Source of the DNA: Micromonospora sp. C95
GTDB taxonomy: Bacteria; Actinomycetota; Actinomycetes; Mycobacteriales; Micromonosporaceae
Assembly (NCBI RefSeq): GCF_018070465.1
Contig: NZ_JAGPXT010000007.1
Location: 124,001 to 188,000 of the forward strand
Length of the DNA stretch: 64,000 bases
Reading direction: 5' to 3'
Shown here: piece by piece, positions 34,557-43,509 of the stretch
How the letters are laid out: the number at the start of each line of letters is the position of its first letter
How positions within the stretch are numbered: position 1 is the stretch's first letter
Position numbers and translations under genes: made by a program
Notes under the pieces: generated by a model
The model's input: only the letters and a program-made list of their open reading frames with translations
The model's database searches: none
What the model was told of the DNA's origin: nothing

Positions 34557-37500
34557 TCACCAGGGTGCCGCCGGGTCCAGCGGGCGCAGTCTATCCAACA
34601 ACTCCCGTCCGCCTCGGCTGAGTCTCCCCGAATGTTCGAAGGGTTCCAGCGCCTCGCGCGCCTCGGCCAGCGCCGCCGTCCGTGCCGGCTCCGCGAGAAC
34701 CCGACCGAACAGCAGCAGCGACTGCGCCAGTTCCTCAGCCAGTTCCACGTTCGCCGGTTCCCTGCCCCGCAGGTCACGGCGGACGTGCGCCGCCGCGCTG
34801 AGCAACGTCTCCGCGTTGCCGGAACGCGGCCGGGTGACGCCGCCGAGGGAGAGTTCGCCGAGCCTCTCGTAGAAGGACGCCAGGTGCCGGGCGAAGTGGA
34901 TGCTCCCTGGTTCGGCGGCGAGCATCCGTTCGGCTCTGGTCCGCCCCAGCCGGTAGAAGCGCTCCGCCGCCTCGCCATCGCCGCGTTCGGCGGCGAGTGC
35001 GCCGAGGCCGGTGTAGAAGAACAGCGCGTCCCGGACGAACGTCGCATTGCGAGGTTCGACGGCGAGCAGGTCCTCGGCGACATCGAGCCCCAGCCGGTAG
35101 TGCCGCTCGGCGTCGGCTGGTTGCCCTTCCCGGGCGGCGAGTTCGCCCAGCCCGCCGTGGCACACCAGCAGATCGTGGGAGAACTCGGTGTTGCGCGGCT
35201 GCACGTCCCGCAGCCGACGCCGGATGTCCAACGCCAGTTCGTAGCGTCGCCGGGCCTCCGCGAACTGCATCGCCTTCGCCGCGAGATCCCCCAGACGCTC
35301 GTAGGAGACCGACAGATCCCGGGCGAACGTGACGTTGTCCGGATCGTCACTCGCCAGTCGCTCCCGCAGCTGGTGACCGCGTTCGTACAGGTGCCGCGCC
35401 TGCGTGGGATCACTCTCCAGGGCGAGATCACCGAGCACGTCGTAGGAGATGGACAGGTCCCGGGCGAAGGTCGGATTGTTCGGCTCCTGGGTGAACAGCC
35501 GCTCGCGGATGTCCAGCACCTGCCGGTACAACGCCTCCGCCCGGATGGGATCACCCGTCTCGCGGATGGCCTCGGCGAGCCGTTGCCGGGACACCGCCAG
35601 GTCACGCGCGGAGGCGCTGTCCCCGGGGTGCGCCTTGTGCAGTCGCTCCCGGATGGCCAGGCCCTTCTCGTACAGCCCACGCGCGAGTTCCGGTTGGCCC
35701 AGCCAGGCCGCCAGCCGCCCGAGCTTGTTGTACGAGATCGACAGCTCCCGGGCGAGCTGCTCGTCGTCGGGCCGCGCCCAGGCGAGGCGCTCCCGGATGC
35801 CCAGCGCGCGGGTGTACAGGGCCTCGGCGCGTTCGCTCTGCCCGGAGTCCCGGGCCAGGTCACCGATCCGGTTGTACGAGGTGGAGAGTTCGATCATCCT
35901 GCTGTCGTCGGCCTGACCGGACCGCGCCGCCTCCTCCACCTGCGCCTCCACCCCGCCGGTGAGCAGCCGTTGCAGACCGATCGCGAGGTCGAGATTGCCC
36001 GGCCGGTCACCGCCGCCGTGCGCCCGAACCTCCGCCCGGTCGGCGAGGCGGGTGTGCCTGTCGAACAGCGCCGCCGCCACCGCCGTGGCGGCCACAGCGT
36101 CGCTGGCCGCCAGGCGGGCGAGCAGGTCGAGACTCCGTGCGACCTGCCCGTCGTCGGCCAGGTCGAACACCGCCGCGAGTAGTCCACGTCCCGCGTCACG
36201 CTGGCCGGCCAGTGTCTCGGCGACCAGCGCTTCGCCCAGCAGGTCCGGACGGACGGGATTGATCTGCAACGGCCCGGCGTACAGCGCCGAGAGCCAGAGC
36301 AGGGTCTCGCCGCGCAGGGCCGACCTGCGCTCACCGCGAAGCTCGGGCAGGATCTGGAGCAGTTCGTCGGCCTGGTCGTCGTCCTCGGCGCCGGCCAGGC
36401 TGGCCAGGGCGACCGCGGCCCGGCGGGTCCGCTCGGCAAGTGCCGCCGGCGCCTGCCCGTTCCAGTGACGCGCCTCGTGATCGAGCGCGCGGTCCACAGG
36501 CGCTCGATCACGAGGCGCGTCCTGGTCGGACAGCGCGCGGTCGAACGCCTCAAGCAGCACCTCCAGCGGCACCTCGTACCGCTTTCCGCCGAGCGGCGGC
36601 ACCGGAGGTGGCGGCGGTGACTTCTCGGCGAACCAGGCACGCCGGAAAGCCTTGAACGACGCCCCGTACAGATCACGACGCTCGGCCAGCGGCAGACCAC
36701 GGATCGCGATCGGGTCCCCGCTGCCGCTGAGGATCGTGCGCAGGGCCGGCTCGGCGCCCTTGCCGAGTTCCCGGAGGAGGTCCCCGTTGGCCGCCGCGCC
36801 ACGGGCCGTCGTCCGGGTCAGCAGCACGACCCGTACCGGCGCGAGTTGGCTGGCGTTGCGTCGCAGTTTGTCGAGCAGCGCCCGCAGCGTGTCGATCGCG
36901 ATCGCCTCGACGTAGTCGATCACGATCAACCGGGGCAGTGGCAGTCCGGCGACCTCCTGCACCGCGCTGGGCAGGGCAGTGAGCTCGGTCCACCGGACGA
37001 CCAGCCAGCCGCGCCGATCCATGGCCCGGCACAACTCGATGGCGTGCCGGGTCTTGCCGGCGCCCCCGACCCCGGCGAAACGCCACACCTCCATCGCGGT
37101 GGGCCGTTCACACCACCGCACGGCGTGCGCGAGATCCTCGTCGCGCAGCCGGTACGGCACCACGCGCGCGTCGGCGAGCAGCATCTCGGCCGGCAGCGAG
37201 CCGGGCATCCGGACGAACCCCTCCCAGCTCGGCCGCAGGGCCGTGGCCTCCGGCACCGGTAGGACCGCGTGCCACGTCCGGCGGTCGGCCAGCACCGCCT
37301 GCGCCCCGAGCCGCAGCAGATCGCGCCCGTGCGCCACGAGTGCCTCGGGCACACCGGGCAGTTCGCCGAGCAGCGCCGAGATCGGTGCCGCCCAGCCCCC
37401 CAGGTCACCGTCGCGGTCCCGGGTGCCGGTCAGCACCCCGACGACGGCTCGCCGGGTCGGGCACAGCAGGGGCGCCCCGGACAGGCCGGGGGCCGCCTGG

Positions 37501-37997
37501 CCCGACTTGAGCCGGAAGAACCCGTCGCCGTCGACCCCCTCGAAGACGAACCGTGCCGGTGCGCCCGGCGGCGGGCCGGTCGACTCCCGCGCCGCGAATC
37601 CGTAGGCGTGGCAGTCGTCGCCGAGTGGTTCACCGCTCGCCGTCCACACCACAGGGTGCCGGCCCACCCATGGCCGGACGGGTTTCAGGCGCAGCAGGGC
37701 CAGATCCGGAAACGGCCACAGGATGGTGCGCTCCGGCGGGTCGGAGTGGGCGACCACGTCGGCGGGCACCGCACCGTCACCGACATCAGCGGCGGCCGGC
37801 GTCACCCGGACCGCCTCGCGGAAGCCTTGCCGGTCGCGGTCGAACACGACGTGCGCGGCCGTCACCACCCAGCCGGGGGCGATGAAGAATCCGGTGCCCA
37901 GCAACGTCCCGTGCGGACCAGCCACCCGGACCACGTGCCGGCGAAGCTGGCGAGAGGCGACCGGGCCACCGCCGGGCGGTTGACCGGCCCGGGTCAC
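34557..37997 (-). CDS. Trypsin-like protease, STAND NTPase and TPR fusion
   Basis: 1146 residues from GTG 37997. The N-terminal serine-protease domain has no signal peptide and keeps the triad: His in VVTAAHVVF (about 49), Asp in PDLALLRL (about 105) and Ser in APGLSGAPLL (about 172). An NTPase follows with Walker A GVGGAGKTRH (about 310) and Walker B LPRLIVIDYVEA. From about 690 to 1100 there are at least eight TPR-like repeats (ELSISYNKLGRLAAWLGQ, ARGLYEKGLAIRERLHK). It overlaps the Trypco1 gene by four bases. Protease-STAND-TPR proteins with Trypco partners have been described as NTP-dependent conflict systems of multicellular bacteria; a cytosolic protease would be unleashed when the sensor half detects its trigger. 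The trigger is unknown. Confidence 0.88.
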   Translation of the reverse strand: MTRAGQPPGGGPVASRQLRRHVVRVAGPHGTLLGTGFFIAPGWVVTAAHVVFDRDRQGFREAVRVTPAAADVGDGAVPADVVAHSDPPERTILWPFPDLALLRLKPVRPWVGRHPVVWTASGEPLGDDCHAYGFAARESTGPPPGAPARFVFEGVDGDGFFRLKSGQAAPGLSGAPLLCPTRRAVVGVLTGTRDRDGDLGGWAAPISALLGELPGVPEALVAHGRDLLRLGAQAVLADRRTWHAVLPVPEATALRPSWEGFVRMPGSLPAEMLLADARVVPYRLRDEDLAHAVRWCERPTAMEVWRFAGVGGAGKTRHAIELCRAMDRRGWLVVRWTELTALPSAVQEVAGLPLPRLIVIDYVEAIAIDTLRALLDKLRRNASQLAPVRVVLLTRTTARGAAANGDLLRELGKGAEPALRTILSGSGDPIAIRGLPLAERRDLYGASFKAFRRAWFAEKSPPPPPVPPLGGKRYEVPLEVLLEAFDRALSDQDAPRDRAPVDRALDHEARHWNGQAPAALAERTRRAAVALASLAGAEDDDQADELLQILPELRGERRSALRGETLLWLSALYAGPLQINPVRPDLLGEALVAETLAGQRDAGRGLLAAVFDLADDGQVARSLDLLARLAASDAVAATAVAAALFDRHTRLADRAEVRAHGGGDRPGNLDLAIGLQRLLTGGVEAQVEEAARSGQADDSRMIELSTSYNRIGDLARDSGQSERAEALYTRALGIRERLAWARPDDEQLARELSISYNKLGRLAAWLGQPELARGLYEKGLAIRERLHKAHPGDSASARDLAVSRQRLAEAIRETGDPIRAEALYRQVLDIRERLFTQEPNNPTFARDLSISYDVLGDLALESDPTQARHLYERGHQLRERLASDDPDNVTFARDLSVSYERLGDLAAKAMQFAEARRRYELALDIRRRLRDVQPRNTEFSHDLLVCHGGLGELAAREGQPADAERHYRLGLDVAEDLLAVEPRNATFVRDALFFYTGLGALAAERGDGEAAERFYRLGRTRAERMLAAEPGSIHFARHLASFYERLGELSLGGVTRPRSGNAETLLSAAAHVRRDLRGREPANVELAEELAQSLLLFGRVLAEPARTAALAEAREALEPFEHSGRLSRGGRELLDRLRPLDPAAPW

Positions 37998-38314
37998 GAA
38001 CCGCCTTTCCAGACCAGTGTGATCTTGAAGGTGGCCGCGCCGTCGCCGGCTACGATGAGCCCGGTCAGGGGGCCCGCCTTGGCGGTCAGCGACAGGCCGA
38101 ACTCGACGGTCGCCTCCGTCGGCTTGGCCTGCTGCCAGGCCCGGGACAGCTCGTCGGCGATGACCTCGACCGTCTCGCGGACGCCGTCGAAGGAGAGCAG
38201 TCTCGCCGGTGAGACGTTCTCCGGGCCACCACCGTCCAGCAGTTCCGCGAAGAACTCCACCTGACCGGAGCGGATCGGCTCCACGTGTCTGCGCCGAGAA
38301 TGATCAGGTTGCAT
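37994..38314 (-). CDS. Trypco1-domain (CU044_2847-type) protein
   Basis: 106 residues from ATG 38314 with GAGGGG upstream. The end of the protein (TEATVEFGLSLTAKAGPLTG and GDGAATFKITLVWKG) carries the Trypco1 pattern: alternating strands that recur next to trypsin-like/STAND proteins. Its stop overlaps the start of the protease-NTPase gene by GTGA, so the two are translated together. In the published analyses this small beta-rich domain is thought to accompany or regulate the protease; no direct function is known to me. Confidence 0.82.
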   Translation of the reverse strand: MQPDHSRRRHVEPIRSGQVEFFAELLDGGGPENVSPARLLSFDGVRETVEVIADELSRAWQQAKPTEATVEFGLSLTAKAGPLTGLIVAGDGAATFKITLVWKGGS

Positions 38315-38393
38315 GCGCCACCCCTCGGTACCGAAGTCGACTCACCTTTGCATGGTGACACGCGCGATCACCTCGGTGCCGTCGGTGACGAGG

Positions 38394-39131
38394 TCAGGAG
38401 AAACGGCGCCCCTCGTCACGCCGGTACGCCCAACCGGCCAGCGTCGCCAACCCGACGATCCACACCGCCAGCATGATCATCGAGACTGGTTCGGGCCGGA
38501 AGTCGCCGACCGCCGTCCACATCAGTTCCACGGCCCCCCGGGTCGGCAGGAACGGCGCGATCGCCTCGATGAAGGCGGGTGCCTGCCCGGGCGCGGTGAG
38601 CAGACCACCGCCGACGGCCAGGGGGAAGAAGACCAGCTGGGCGACCACGATCGCCGCCTTGCTCGGCAGGGCGTACCCGATGGCGAGCCCCATCAGCGTG
38701 AACGGCACCGACACCAGCGCGACGGTGGCGGCGGCGAGCGCGAACCCCGCGGCGGTGGTGCGCGCCTCGGTCAGCAGGGCCGCGATGAGCACCACCGGCA
38801 GCAGCGACAGGTAGGTGAGCGTCAGGCCGGCCAGCACCCGGCCGGCGAACCGGGGTGTCGGCCCCACGGGCAGGGTCCGCAGGTACGGGTCCCACGGCTG
38901 GGCCCGGTCCTCGGCGACGCCGACGCCGTACTGGAAGACGTTCGCGCTGAGCACCGCGAAGGTGACCATGGCGGCGGTGGCGTAGGTGGCTCCGACGGCG
39001 TCGTCGCCGACGGCCGGTACCACGAAGAAGAGCATCGCGACGGCGGGAAAGAACGCACTGCCGAACACCGCGACCGGGGTCCGGACGAGTTCCAGCAGTT
39101 GATAGCGGGCGTGGGCCAGGGCGTACTGCAC
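38394..39131 (-). CDS. ABC-2 type transporter permease
   Basis: 245 residues from GTG 39131 behind GAGGAGA. Six hydrophobic helices are visible, for example VAVFGSAFFPAVAMLFFVVP and the terminal MIMLAVWIVGLATLAGWAYR. It forms an exporter with the ATPase encoded ten bases upstream. The substrate is not evident. It is the last gene of a four-gene operon that starts at 40984. Confidence 0.85.
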   Translation of the reverse strand: MQYALAHARYQLLELVRTPVAVFGSAFFPAVAMLFFVVPAVGDDAVGATYATAAMVTFAVLSANVFQYGVGVAEDRAQPWDPYLRTLPVGPTPRFAGRVLAGLTLTYLSLLPVVLIAALLTEARTTAAGFALAAATVALVSVPFTLMGLAIGYALPSKAAIVVAQLVFFPLAVGGGLLTAPGQAPAFIEAIAPFLPTRGAVELMWTAVGDFRPEPVSMIMLAVWIVGLATLAGWAYRRDEGRRFS

Positions 39132-39141
39132 GGCGGTCTCC

Positions 39142-40041
39142 TCAGGCGGTGGTCGGTACGCCGGCCTCCGCCGGCCGGCTCTCGGCGGTGATGGTGAGGA
39201 ACGCCTCCTCCAGCGAGGTGGGTCGGACCTCCAGGTCGCGGAAGGCCACACCAGCGGTGACCAGGTCGCGGACCAGTTGATCGGCATCGCTGGTGAGCAG
39301 GTGGACCCGGTCCCGGTCCCGTTCCACCCGGACCACGTCCGGCAGGGTCGGCAGTTCGTCGGCGGTCAGGCTGACCCGACGCAGGCCGACCACGCCGCGG
39401 ATCGCGGCGACACTGTCGTCGGCGAGCACCCGACCGTGCCCGATGACCACCACCCGCTGGGCCAGCGCCTCGATCTCCTCCAGGTAGTGGCTGGTGAGCA
39501 GGACCGTGCCGCCGTCGGCGTGGAAGGCCCGGATCGCCTCCCACAGCCCGTGCCGGGCCTCGACGTCGAGCCCGGTGGTCGGCTCATCGAGCAGAACCAG
39601 CCGGGGCCGGCCGACGAAGGCCAGCGCCACCGCCAGCCGACGCCGCTGTCCGCCGGACAGACCACCGGTCTGCCGCCGGGCCAGATCGGCCAGCCCGAAC
39701 CGGTCGAGCAACTCGGCCCGTGGAACCGGGTCGGGAAAGTGCGCGCCGACGAAGTCGACCACCTCGCCGACGCGCAGCGAGCCGGGCAGGCCGGTCTCCT
39801 GCGGGGTGACCCCGACCCAGCGGCGGTGCGCGGGATCCCGAGGGTCGCCGTCGAACAGCAGCACCCGGCCACCGGTGGGGCGGCGCAGCCCGACGAGTAG
39901 GTTGAGCAGGGTGCTCTTGCCGGCGCCGTTCGGCCCGAGCAGACCGACCAGTTCGCCGGCCCGGACGTCCAGGTCCACCCGGTCGAGGGCCAGGACGTCT
40001 CCGTAGCGTCGGGTGGCCTGTTCGGCCCGGGCGAGGATCAT
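39142..40041 (-). CDS. ABC transporter ATP-binding protein
   Basis: 299 residues from ATG 40041. Walker A is [17 protein letters not shown], the signature is LSGGQRRRLAVALAF, Walker B is LVLLDEPTTGLD and the switch histidine is in LLTSHYLEE. The C-terminal extension of about 90 residues is typical of DrrA/CcmA-like export ATPases. It overlaps the regulator gene by ATGA. Confidence 0.92.
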   Translation of the reverse strand: MILARAEQATRRYGDVLALDRVDLDVRAGELVGLLGPNGAGKSTLLNLLVGLRRPTGGRVLLFDGDPRDPAHRRWVGVTPQETGLPGSLRVGEVVDFVGAHFPDPVPRAELLDRFGLADLARRQTGGLSGGQRRRLAVALAFVGRPRLVLLDEPTTGLDVEARHGLWEAIRAFHADGGTVLLTSHYLEEIEALAQRVVVIGHGRVLADDSVAAIRGVVGLRRVSLTADELPTLPDVVRVERDRDRVHLLTSDADQLVRDLVTAGVAFRDLEVRPTSLEEAFLTITAESRPAEAGVPTTA

Positions 40042-40349
40042 GGCGTCTCCTTGGTGTCGGCGGGTGCGAGCAGCGCACGGATCGCCTCCGTGTACTCCTC
40101 GAAGGCCAGGCGACCGCGACGGGTGAGAGCGATCAGGGTGGCCGGGGTCCGACCCCGGTGGGTCTTGGTGACGGCGACGTAGCCGGCCTCCTCCAACCGC
40201 CGCAGGTGCACCGAGAGGTTCCCGGCGGTCATCCCGAGGATCTCCTGCAAACGGGGAAAGGCCACCTGATCGCAATCGGGCAGGGCGGACAGGGAGGCGA
40301 CCACTCGAAGCCGGGCCTGAGCGTGGATCACCGGATCGAGTTCGGTCAC
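40038..40349 (-). CDS. Winged-helix transcriptional regulator
   Basis: 103 residues from GTG 40349. The HTH is FPRLQEILGMTAGNLSVHLR, followed by a wing (EEAGYVAVTKTHRGRTPATL). This small ArsR/MarR-like, YbzH-type family regulates nearby membrane or transport operons. It overlaps both neighbours by four bases. The inverted repeat upstream of the first gene of the operon is its likely target. Confidence 0.85.
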   Translation of the reverse strand: MTELDPVIHAQARLRVVASLSALPDCDQVAFPRLQEILGMTAGNLSVHLRRLEEAGYVAVTKTHRGRTPATLIALTRRGRLAFEEYTEAIRALLAPADTKETP

Positions 40350-40984
40350 TGCCAGTCCCGACGACGCAGCCAGCCGAGCAGCCCGGCGAGCAGCATTCCA
40401 CCGCCGCCGGCCACCGCGACGACCAGGGCGTGCCAGCCGGGACCGGCAATGGTGCCCAGCAGGTTGACCACGGTGATCCAGACGCCGAGCAGGAACAGGG
40501 TGCGGTCCAACCAGATCGCGCCGCCGGCCATGTGCAGGATGCCGGTCAGACCCACCGCGAGAGCCGACCAGAGCAGGCCGACCAGTTCCGGCGGGAGGCT
40601 GTCGGACAGCCGGCCGGCGAGCACGAAGAGGGTGAGATAACCCAGCCCCCAGGACCAGCCGTACCAGGCGCCCCGCCGGGCGGACTCCCCGGCCACCTGC
40701 CCGTACGCCCGCGTGCCGACCGTCGCCGTGACGGCGCCGGCGGCGGCCAGCAGGACGAACAAGGTGGTCAGCGGCAGCCAGGAGGGCATCTCCACCAGGG
40801 CTGCGTCACCCGGCGAGTAGTAGAGGAAATGCAGCCCGAAGCCGATCAGCCAGGCCACTCCCCAGGGCCAGTAGTAGGCGCGTGGATCCGGCTCCAACTG
40901 ACGGGCGGCGGTCGCCCGCTGCTCGTCGATCAGGCGCAGGGCGGCGGCCGGGTCCTCGGGGGGCAGATCATCGTCGGCGATCAC
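40346..40984 (-). CDS. Multi-pass membrane protein of unknown function
   Basis: 212 residues from GTG 40984. After a cytosolic N-terminus (LRLIDEQRATAARQLEPDP) there are six predicted helices, the last VVAVAGGGGMLLAGLLGWLR. It is the first gene of the regulator-ABC operon and overlaps the regulator by GTGA. GTG 40984 is preferred to TTG 41011 because the latter lies inside the inverted repeat. It may be a sensor or an accessory part of the exporter. Confidence 0.75.
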   Translation of the reverse strand: MIADDDLPPEDPAAALRLIDEQRATAARQLEPDPRAYYWPWGVAWLIGFGLHFLYYSPGDAALVEMPSWLPLTTLFVLLAAAGAVTATVGTRAYGQVAGESARRGAWYGWSWGLGYLTLFVLAGRLSDSLPPELVGLLWSALAVGLTGILHMAGGAIWLDRTLFLLGVWITVVNLLGTIAGPGWHALVVAVAGGGGMLLAGLLGWLRRRDWQ

Positions 40985-40991
40985 GCAAACT

Positions 40992-41008
40992 ACTTTAAAC
41001 CGCAAAGT
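40992..41008. promoter_or_regulatory. Inverted repeat upstream of the winged-helix/ABC operon
   Basis: ACTTT and AAAGT flank AAACCGC just before the operon start, in a locally AT-rich patch. The site is small and imperfectly defined but well placed for autoregulation by the winged-helix protein. Confidence 0.4.
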
Positions 41009-41099
41009 CAAGCGCGCTGACTGTGAGCCTGCCGGCGGCGCGGTGCACCCCGTTGGTCTGCGGACCGGTCAGCGGTCCGCAGACCAACGTGATCGCTTG

Positions 41100-41879
41100 T
41101 CAGCTTGCGCAGGTCGCCGTGATCCCGGACGGCACCGTGCTGGCCGAGGCGAGCAGCCCGAACGTGGTGGTGCCGCCCGGCGCGACGGTGCCGTTGTACG
41201 AAGCGTTGCGGATCGTGACGTCGGCGCCGGCGCCGTCGGACACGCCACCCCAGACCGACTGGATCCGCTCGTCGCCGGTCCACCGCCAGCGGACGAGCCA
41301 GCCGTCGAGCGACTCGCTGCCGGTGTTGCGTACGGTGACCGTGGCGACGAAGCCGCTGCCCCAACGAGCGTCGATCGTCGCCGTCGCGCCGCACGTCGAC
41401 AACGGTTCGGTCCGCGCCGGCCCACCGATCACGTACGGGTCACGCCGGGCCTCGACGTCGCTGAACCGGAACCAGTACTCGGTGTCCGGGGTCAGCCCGT
41501 CGAGCGTCACCTGCCCGTTGCGCTCCAGCCCGGTGACCGCCTCGGCCACCGGATTCTGCCACGTCGCCGCGTCATCGCGGCTGGTGAAGAGCAGGACCGT
41601 CATCGGCAGGTCGTAACCGCAGGGCGGGCCGCTGAACATCAGCGAGTAGCTGATGGTGACGGTGGTGGCGGTGACCCCGGTGACCATGCCGCTGATCGGT
41701 AGTGCCGGTGGGCACGCCACCGTCGGAGTCGGAGTCGGAGTCGGGCTGGGGCTCGGGCTCGGGGTCCACAGGGGGACGGGGGCCGGGGCGGCCTGGGTGT
41801 CGGCGGCACCGGCCGCCGTGACTCCGGCGACAGCGGCCAGCGTCACTGCGGTCAGCAGCACGCCAATCGTGCGAAGCAT
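41100..41879 (-). CDS. Secreted CBM2-containing protein with Fn3-like domain
   Basis: 259 residues from ATG 41879. A signal peptide (MLRTIGVLLTAVTLAAVAGV) is followed by a Ser/Thr/Pro linker (WTPSPSPSPTPTPTPTVACP). A fibronectin-III-like domain comes next (residues about 55-155; VTLDGLTPDTEYWFRFSDVE). The C-terminal 100 residues are a cellulose-binding family 2 module (RWGSGFVATVTVRNTGSESL, DGWLVRWRWTGDERIQSVWG, ASYNGTVAPGGTTTFGLLA) bounded by two cysteines. There is no catalytic domain. It probably binds cellulose or chitin outside the cell. Confidence 0.85.
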   Translation of the reverse strand: MLRTIGVLLTAVTLAAVAGVTAAGAADTQAAPAPVPLWTPSPSPSPTPTPTPTVACPPALPISGMVTGVTATTVTISYSLMFSGPPCGYDLPMTVLLFTSRDDAATWQNPVAEAVTGLERNGQVTLDGLTPDTEYWFRFSDVEARRDPYVIGGPARTEPLSTCGATATIDARWGSGFVATVTVRNTGSESLDGWLVRWRWTGDERIQSVWGGVSDGAGADVTIRNASYNGTVAPGGTTTFGLLASASTVPSGITATCAS

Positions 41880-42209
41880 CCGTTACCTCCAAGGGACGGG
41901 GACGGCGGAGTCGGCCGGACCTCCAGCCGACGGCCGATAGGTGGTCGGGCACCGGCCAACGGACCGCTGACGGCGTCGACAGCAGATGTCACGGTGGCGG
42001 CACGCGCGAGAGCACTGCCCGGATGCGTGGCACACCAGGCGCGCCGACGCCCGTCGAGAGACCGCACCGGCTCCCAGATGCGGTCGATGAGCCCGAGTCT
42101 CTCAGTCGACGTCCCTCGATACAACCGGCCGGTCCGGCGGACCGGGTCCGGACCCGACGGCGGGTGTCGCATCAGGACCGGGTGCCGGAACTCCGTCCGT
42201 CACGCGGGA
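41880..42209. other. Intergenic region without a recognised gene
   Basis: 330 bases between the CBM2 gene start and the DinB gene end, both minus strand. A frame starting at 42172 extends through it, but its composition is that of a shadow frame and it has no family resemblance or ribosome site. The region should hold the promoter of the CBM2 gene. Confidence 0.45.
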
Positions 42210-42728
42210 TCATCCCATCGACTTGGCGCCGTCGATGGACTCACGGATGATGTCGGCGTGCCCGGCGTGCTGGGAGGTCTCCGCGATGATGTGCAACAGC
42301 ACCCGGCGGGCCGACCAGCGGGCGCCCGGCTCGAACCAGGGCGCCTCCGGCAACGGCTGACCGGCGTCGAGGTCGGGCAGAGTGCCGACGAGGTCGTCGG
42401 TGCGGCGGGCCACCTCGTCGTACGCCGCCAGAATGCCGGCCAGGGTCTCCCCCGGCAGCATCTGGAACGACCGTGCGTGGCGCTCGTAGGCGCCCGGGTC
42501 ATCCGAGTTGCCCATCGCCGTGGGGCCCTTGAGGATGAAGTCGACCCAGTCGCGCTCGGTGTGCGCGACATGCTTGATCACACCGCCCACGCACAGCTCG
42601 CTCACGGTGCTGCGCTCGGCGGCCTGCTGGTCGGTCAGATCCCGGGCGGTGTTGCGCAGGAGGAAGCGGTGCTGGCGCAGGGCTTGGAGCAGGTCGGCAC
42701 GCTCGGCTGGCAGGTCGGTTCCGGTCAT
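42210..42728 (-). CDS. DinB-family (DUF664-type) protein
   Basis: 172 residues from ATG 42728 (MTGTDLPAERADLLQALRQH). The DinB metal-site pattern is seen as a histidine in GGVIKHVAHTERDWV and another in LLHIIAETSQHAGHADIIRE. ATG 42728 is preferred to 42770 because the family normally starts here. A mycothiol-dependent or hydrolytic role is possible. It is the second DinB protein in the window; the other (15721-16458) is only distantly similar. Confidence 0.82.
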   Translation of the reverse strand: MTGTDLPAERADLLQALRQHRFLLRNTARDLTDQQAAERSTVSELCVGGVIKHVAHTERDWVDFILKGPTAMGNSDDPGAYERHARSFQMLPGETLAGILAAYDEVARRTDDLVGTLPDLDAGQPLPEAPWFEPGARWSARRVLLHIIAETSQHAGHADIIRESIDGAKSMG

Positions 42729-42759
42729 GGTCGGCCCTTCGTCGGCGATCGACCGGATG

Positions 42760-43509
42760 CTACTGGCCACCCCCGACAGTCCCCTGCGTCAGTGCCTCGC
42801 GCATCCGGTTGATCTCGACACCCTGCTCCACCACGACGCTGCTGGCCAGCTCGTTGACGGTCACGTCGGAGCCGAGCGTCAACGCCTCCTTGCCCATGTC
42901 GATCGCGCCCTGGTGATGATCGGACATCATCTCGACGAACAGGCGATCGAACTCGGCCCCCCGAGCGGCGGTGAGGCGGTTCAGCGCCGCCGCCGACTGC
43001 ATGCCGGACATGTCATGCTCGTGGTCGCCACCGGAGTCGCGGTCGAGGCCACGGTCGGCCAGCCACGCCTCCAGCACCTTGATCTCCGGCCCCTGGGCGG
43101 CCAGGATCCGGTCCGCGATGATCTTCAGTTGCGGGTTCTCGCCTCGCTCCGGCGCCAACCGGGCCATCACGAGCGCCTGCTCGTGATGCGGGATCATCAT
43201 GGTGACGAAGCGGACGTCGGCGTTGTTGTGCGGTGGGCGCGGCATCGCCGACATCTCGTTCGCCGGCAGCGACGTCGCCGGCTCGCCGGGGCGTCCGGGC
43301 ATCAGCACCGGCGCGGTGACGTCGGGCATCCCCGGCAGCTCGATCGGTGCGGGCGTACCACCCGACGTCGCCGCCGGCTCCGAATCGCCGCTCGGCCACC
43401 GGAGGACCAGCGTGACCCCGACGACCAGCACCGCCAACACCATCAGCTCGATCAGCACCAACCTGCGCGATCGGCCGAGCAACTCCCGGACCCGTACACC
43501 CAGCACCAC
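42760..43509 (-). CDS. Membrane-anchored DUF305 protein
   Basis: 249 residues from GTG 43509. One N-terminal membrane helix (LVLIELMVLAVLVVGVTLVL) and a flexible Pro/Ala segment precede a DUF305 domain with duplicated histidine motifs: MMIPHHEQALVMA (about 105) and MMSDHHQGAIDMGKEAL (about 205). Additional His and Met residues (GGDHEHDMSGMQ) could bind metal such as copper. The domain faces the outside. No copper gene is adjacent, so the metal role is inference. Confidence 0.82.
   Translation of the reverse strand: MVLGVRVRELLGRSRRLVLIELMVLAVLVVGVTLVLRWPSGDSEPAATSGGTPAPIELPGMPDVTAPVLMPGRPGEPATSLPANEMSAMPRPPHNNADVRFVTMMIPHHEQALVMARLAPERGENPQLKIIADRILAAQGPEIKVLEAWLADRGLDRDSGGDHEHDMSGMQSAAALNRLTAARGAEFDRLFVEMMSDHHQGAIDMGKEALTLGSDVTVNELASSVVVEQGVEINRMREALTQGTVGGGQ

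Noticed and set aside
41852..42172. A 106-residue minus-strand frame upstream of the CBM2 gene
   Set aside because: No ribosome site or family resemblance; it overlaps the CBM2 gene start out of frame.
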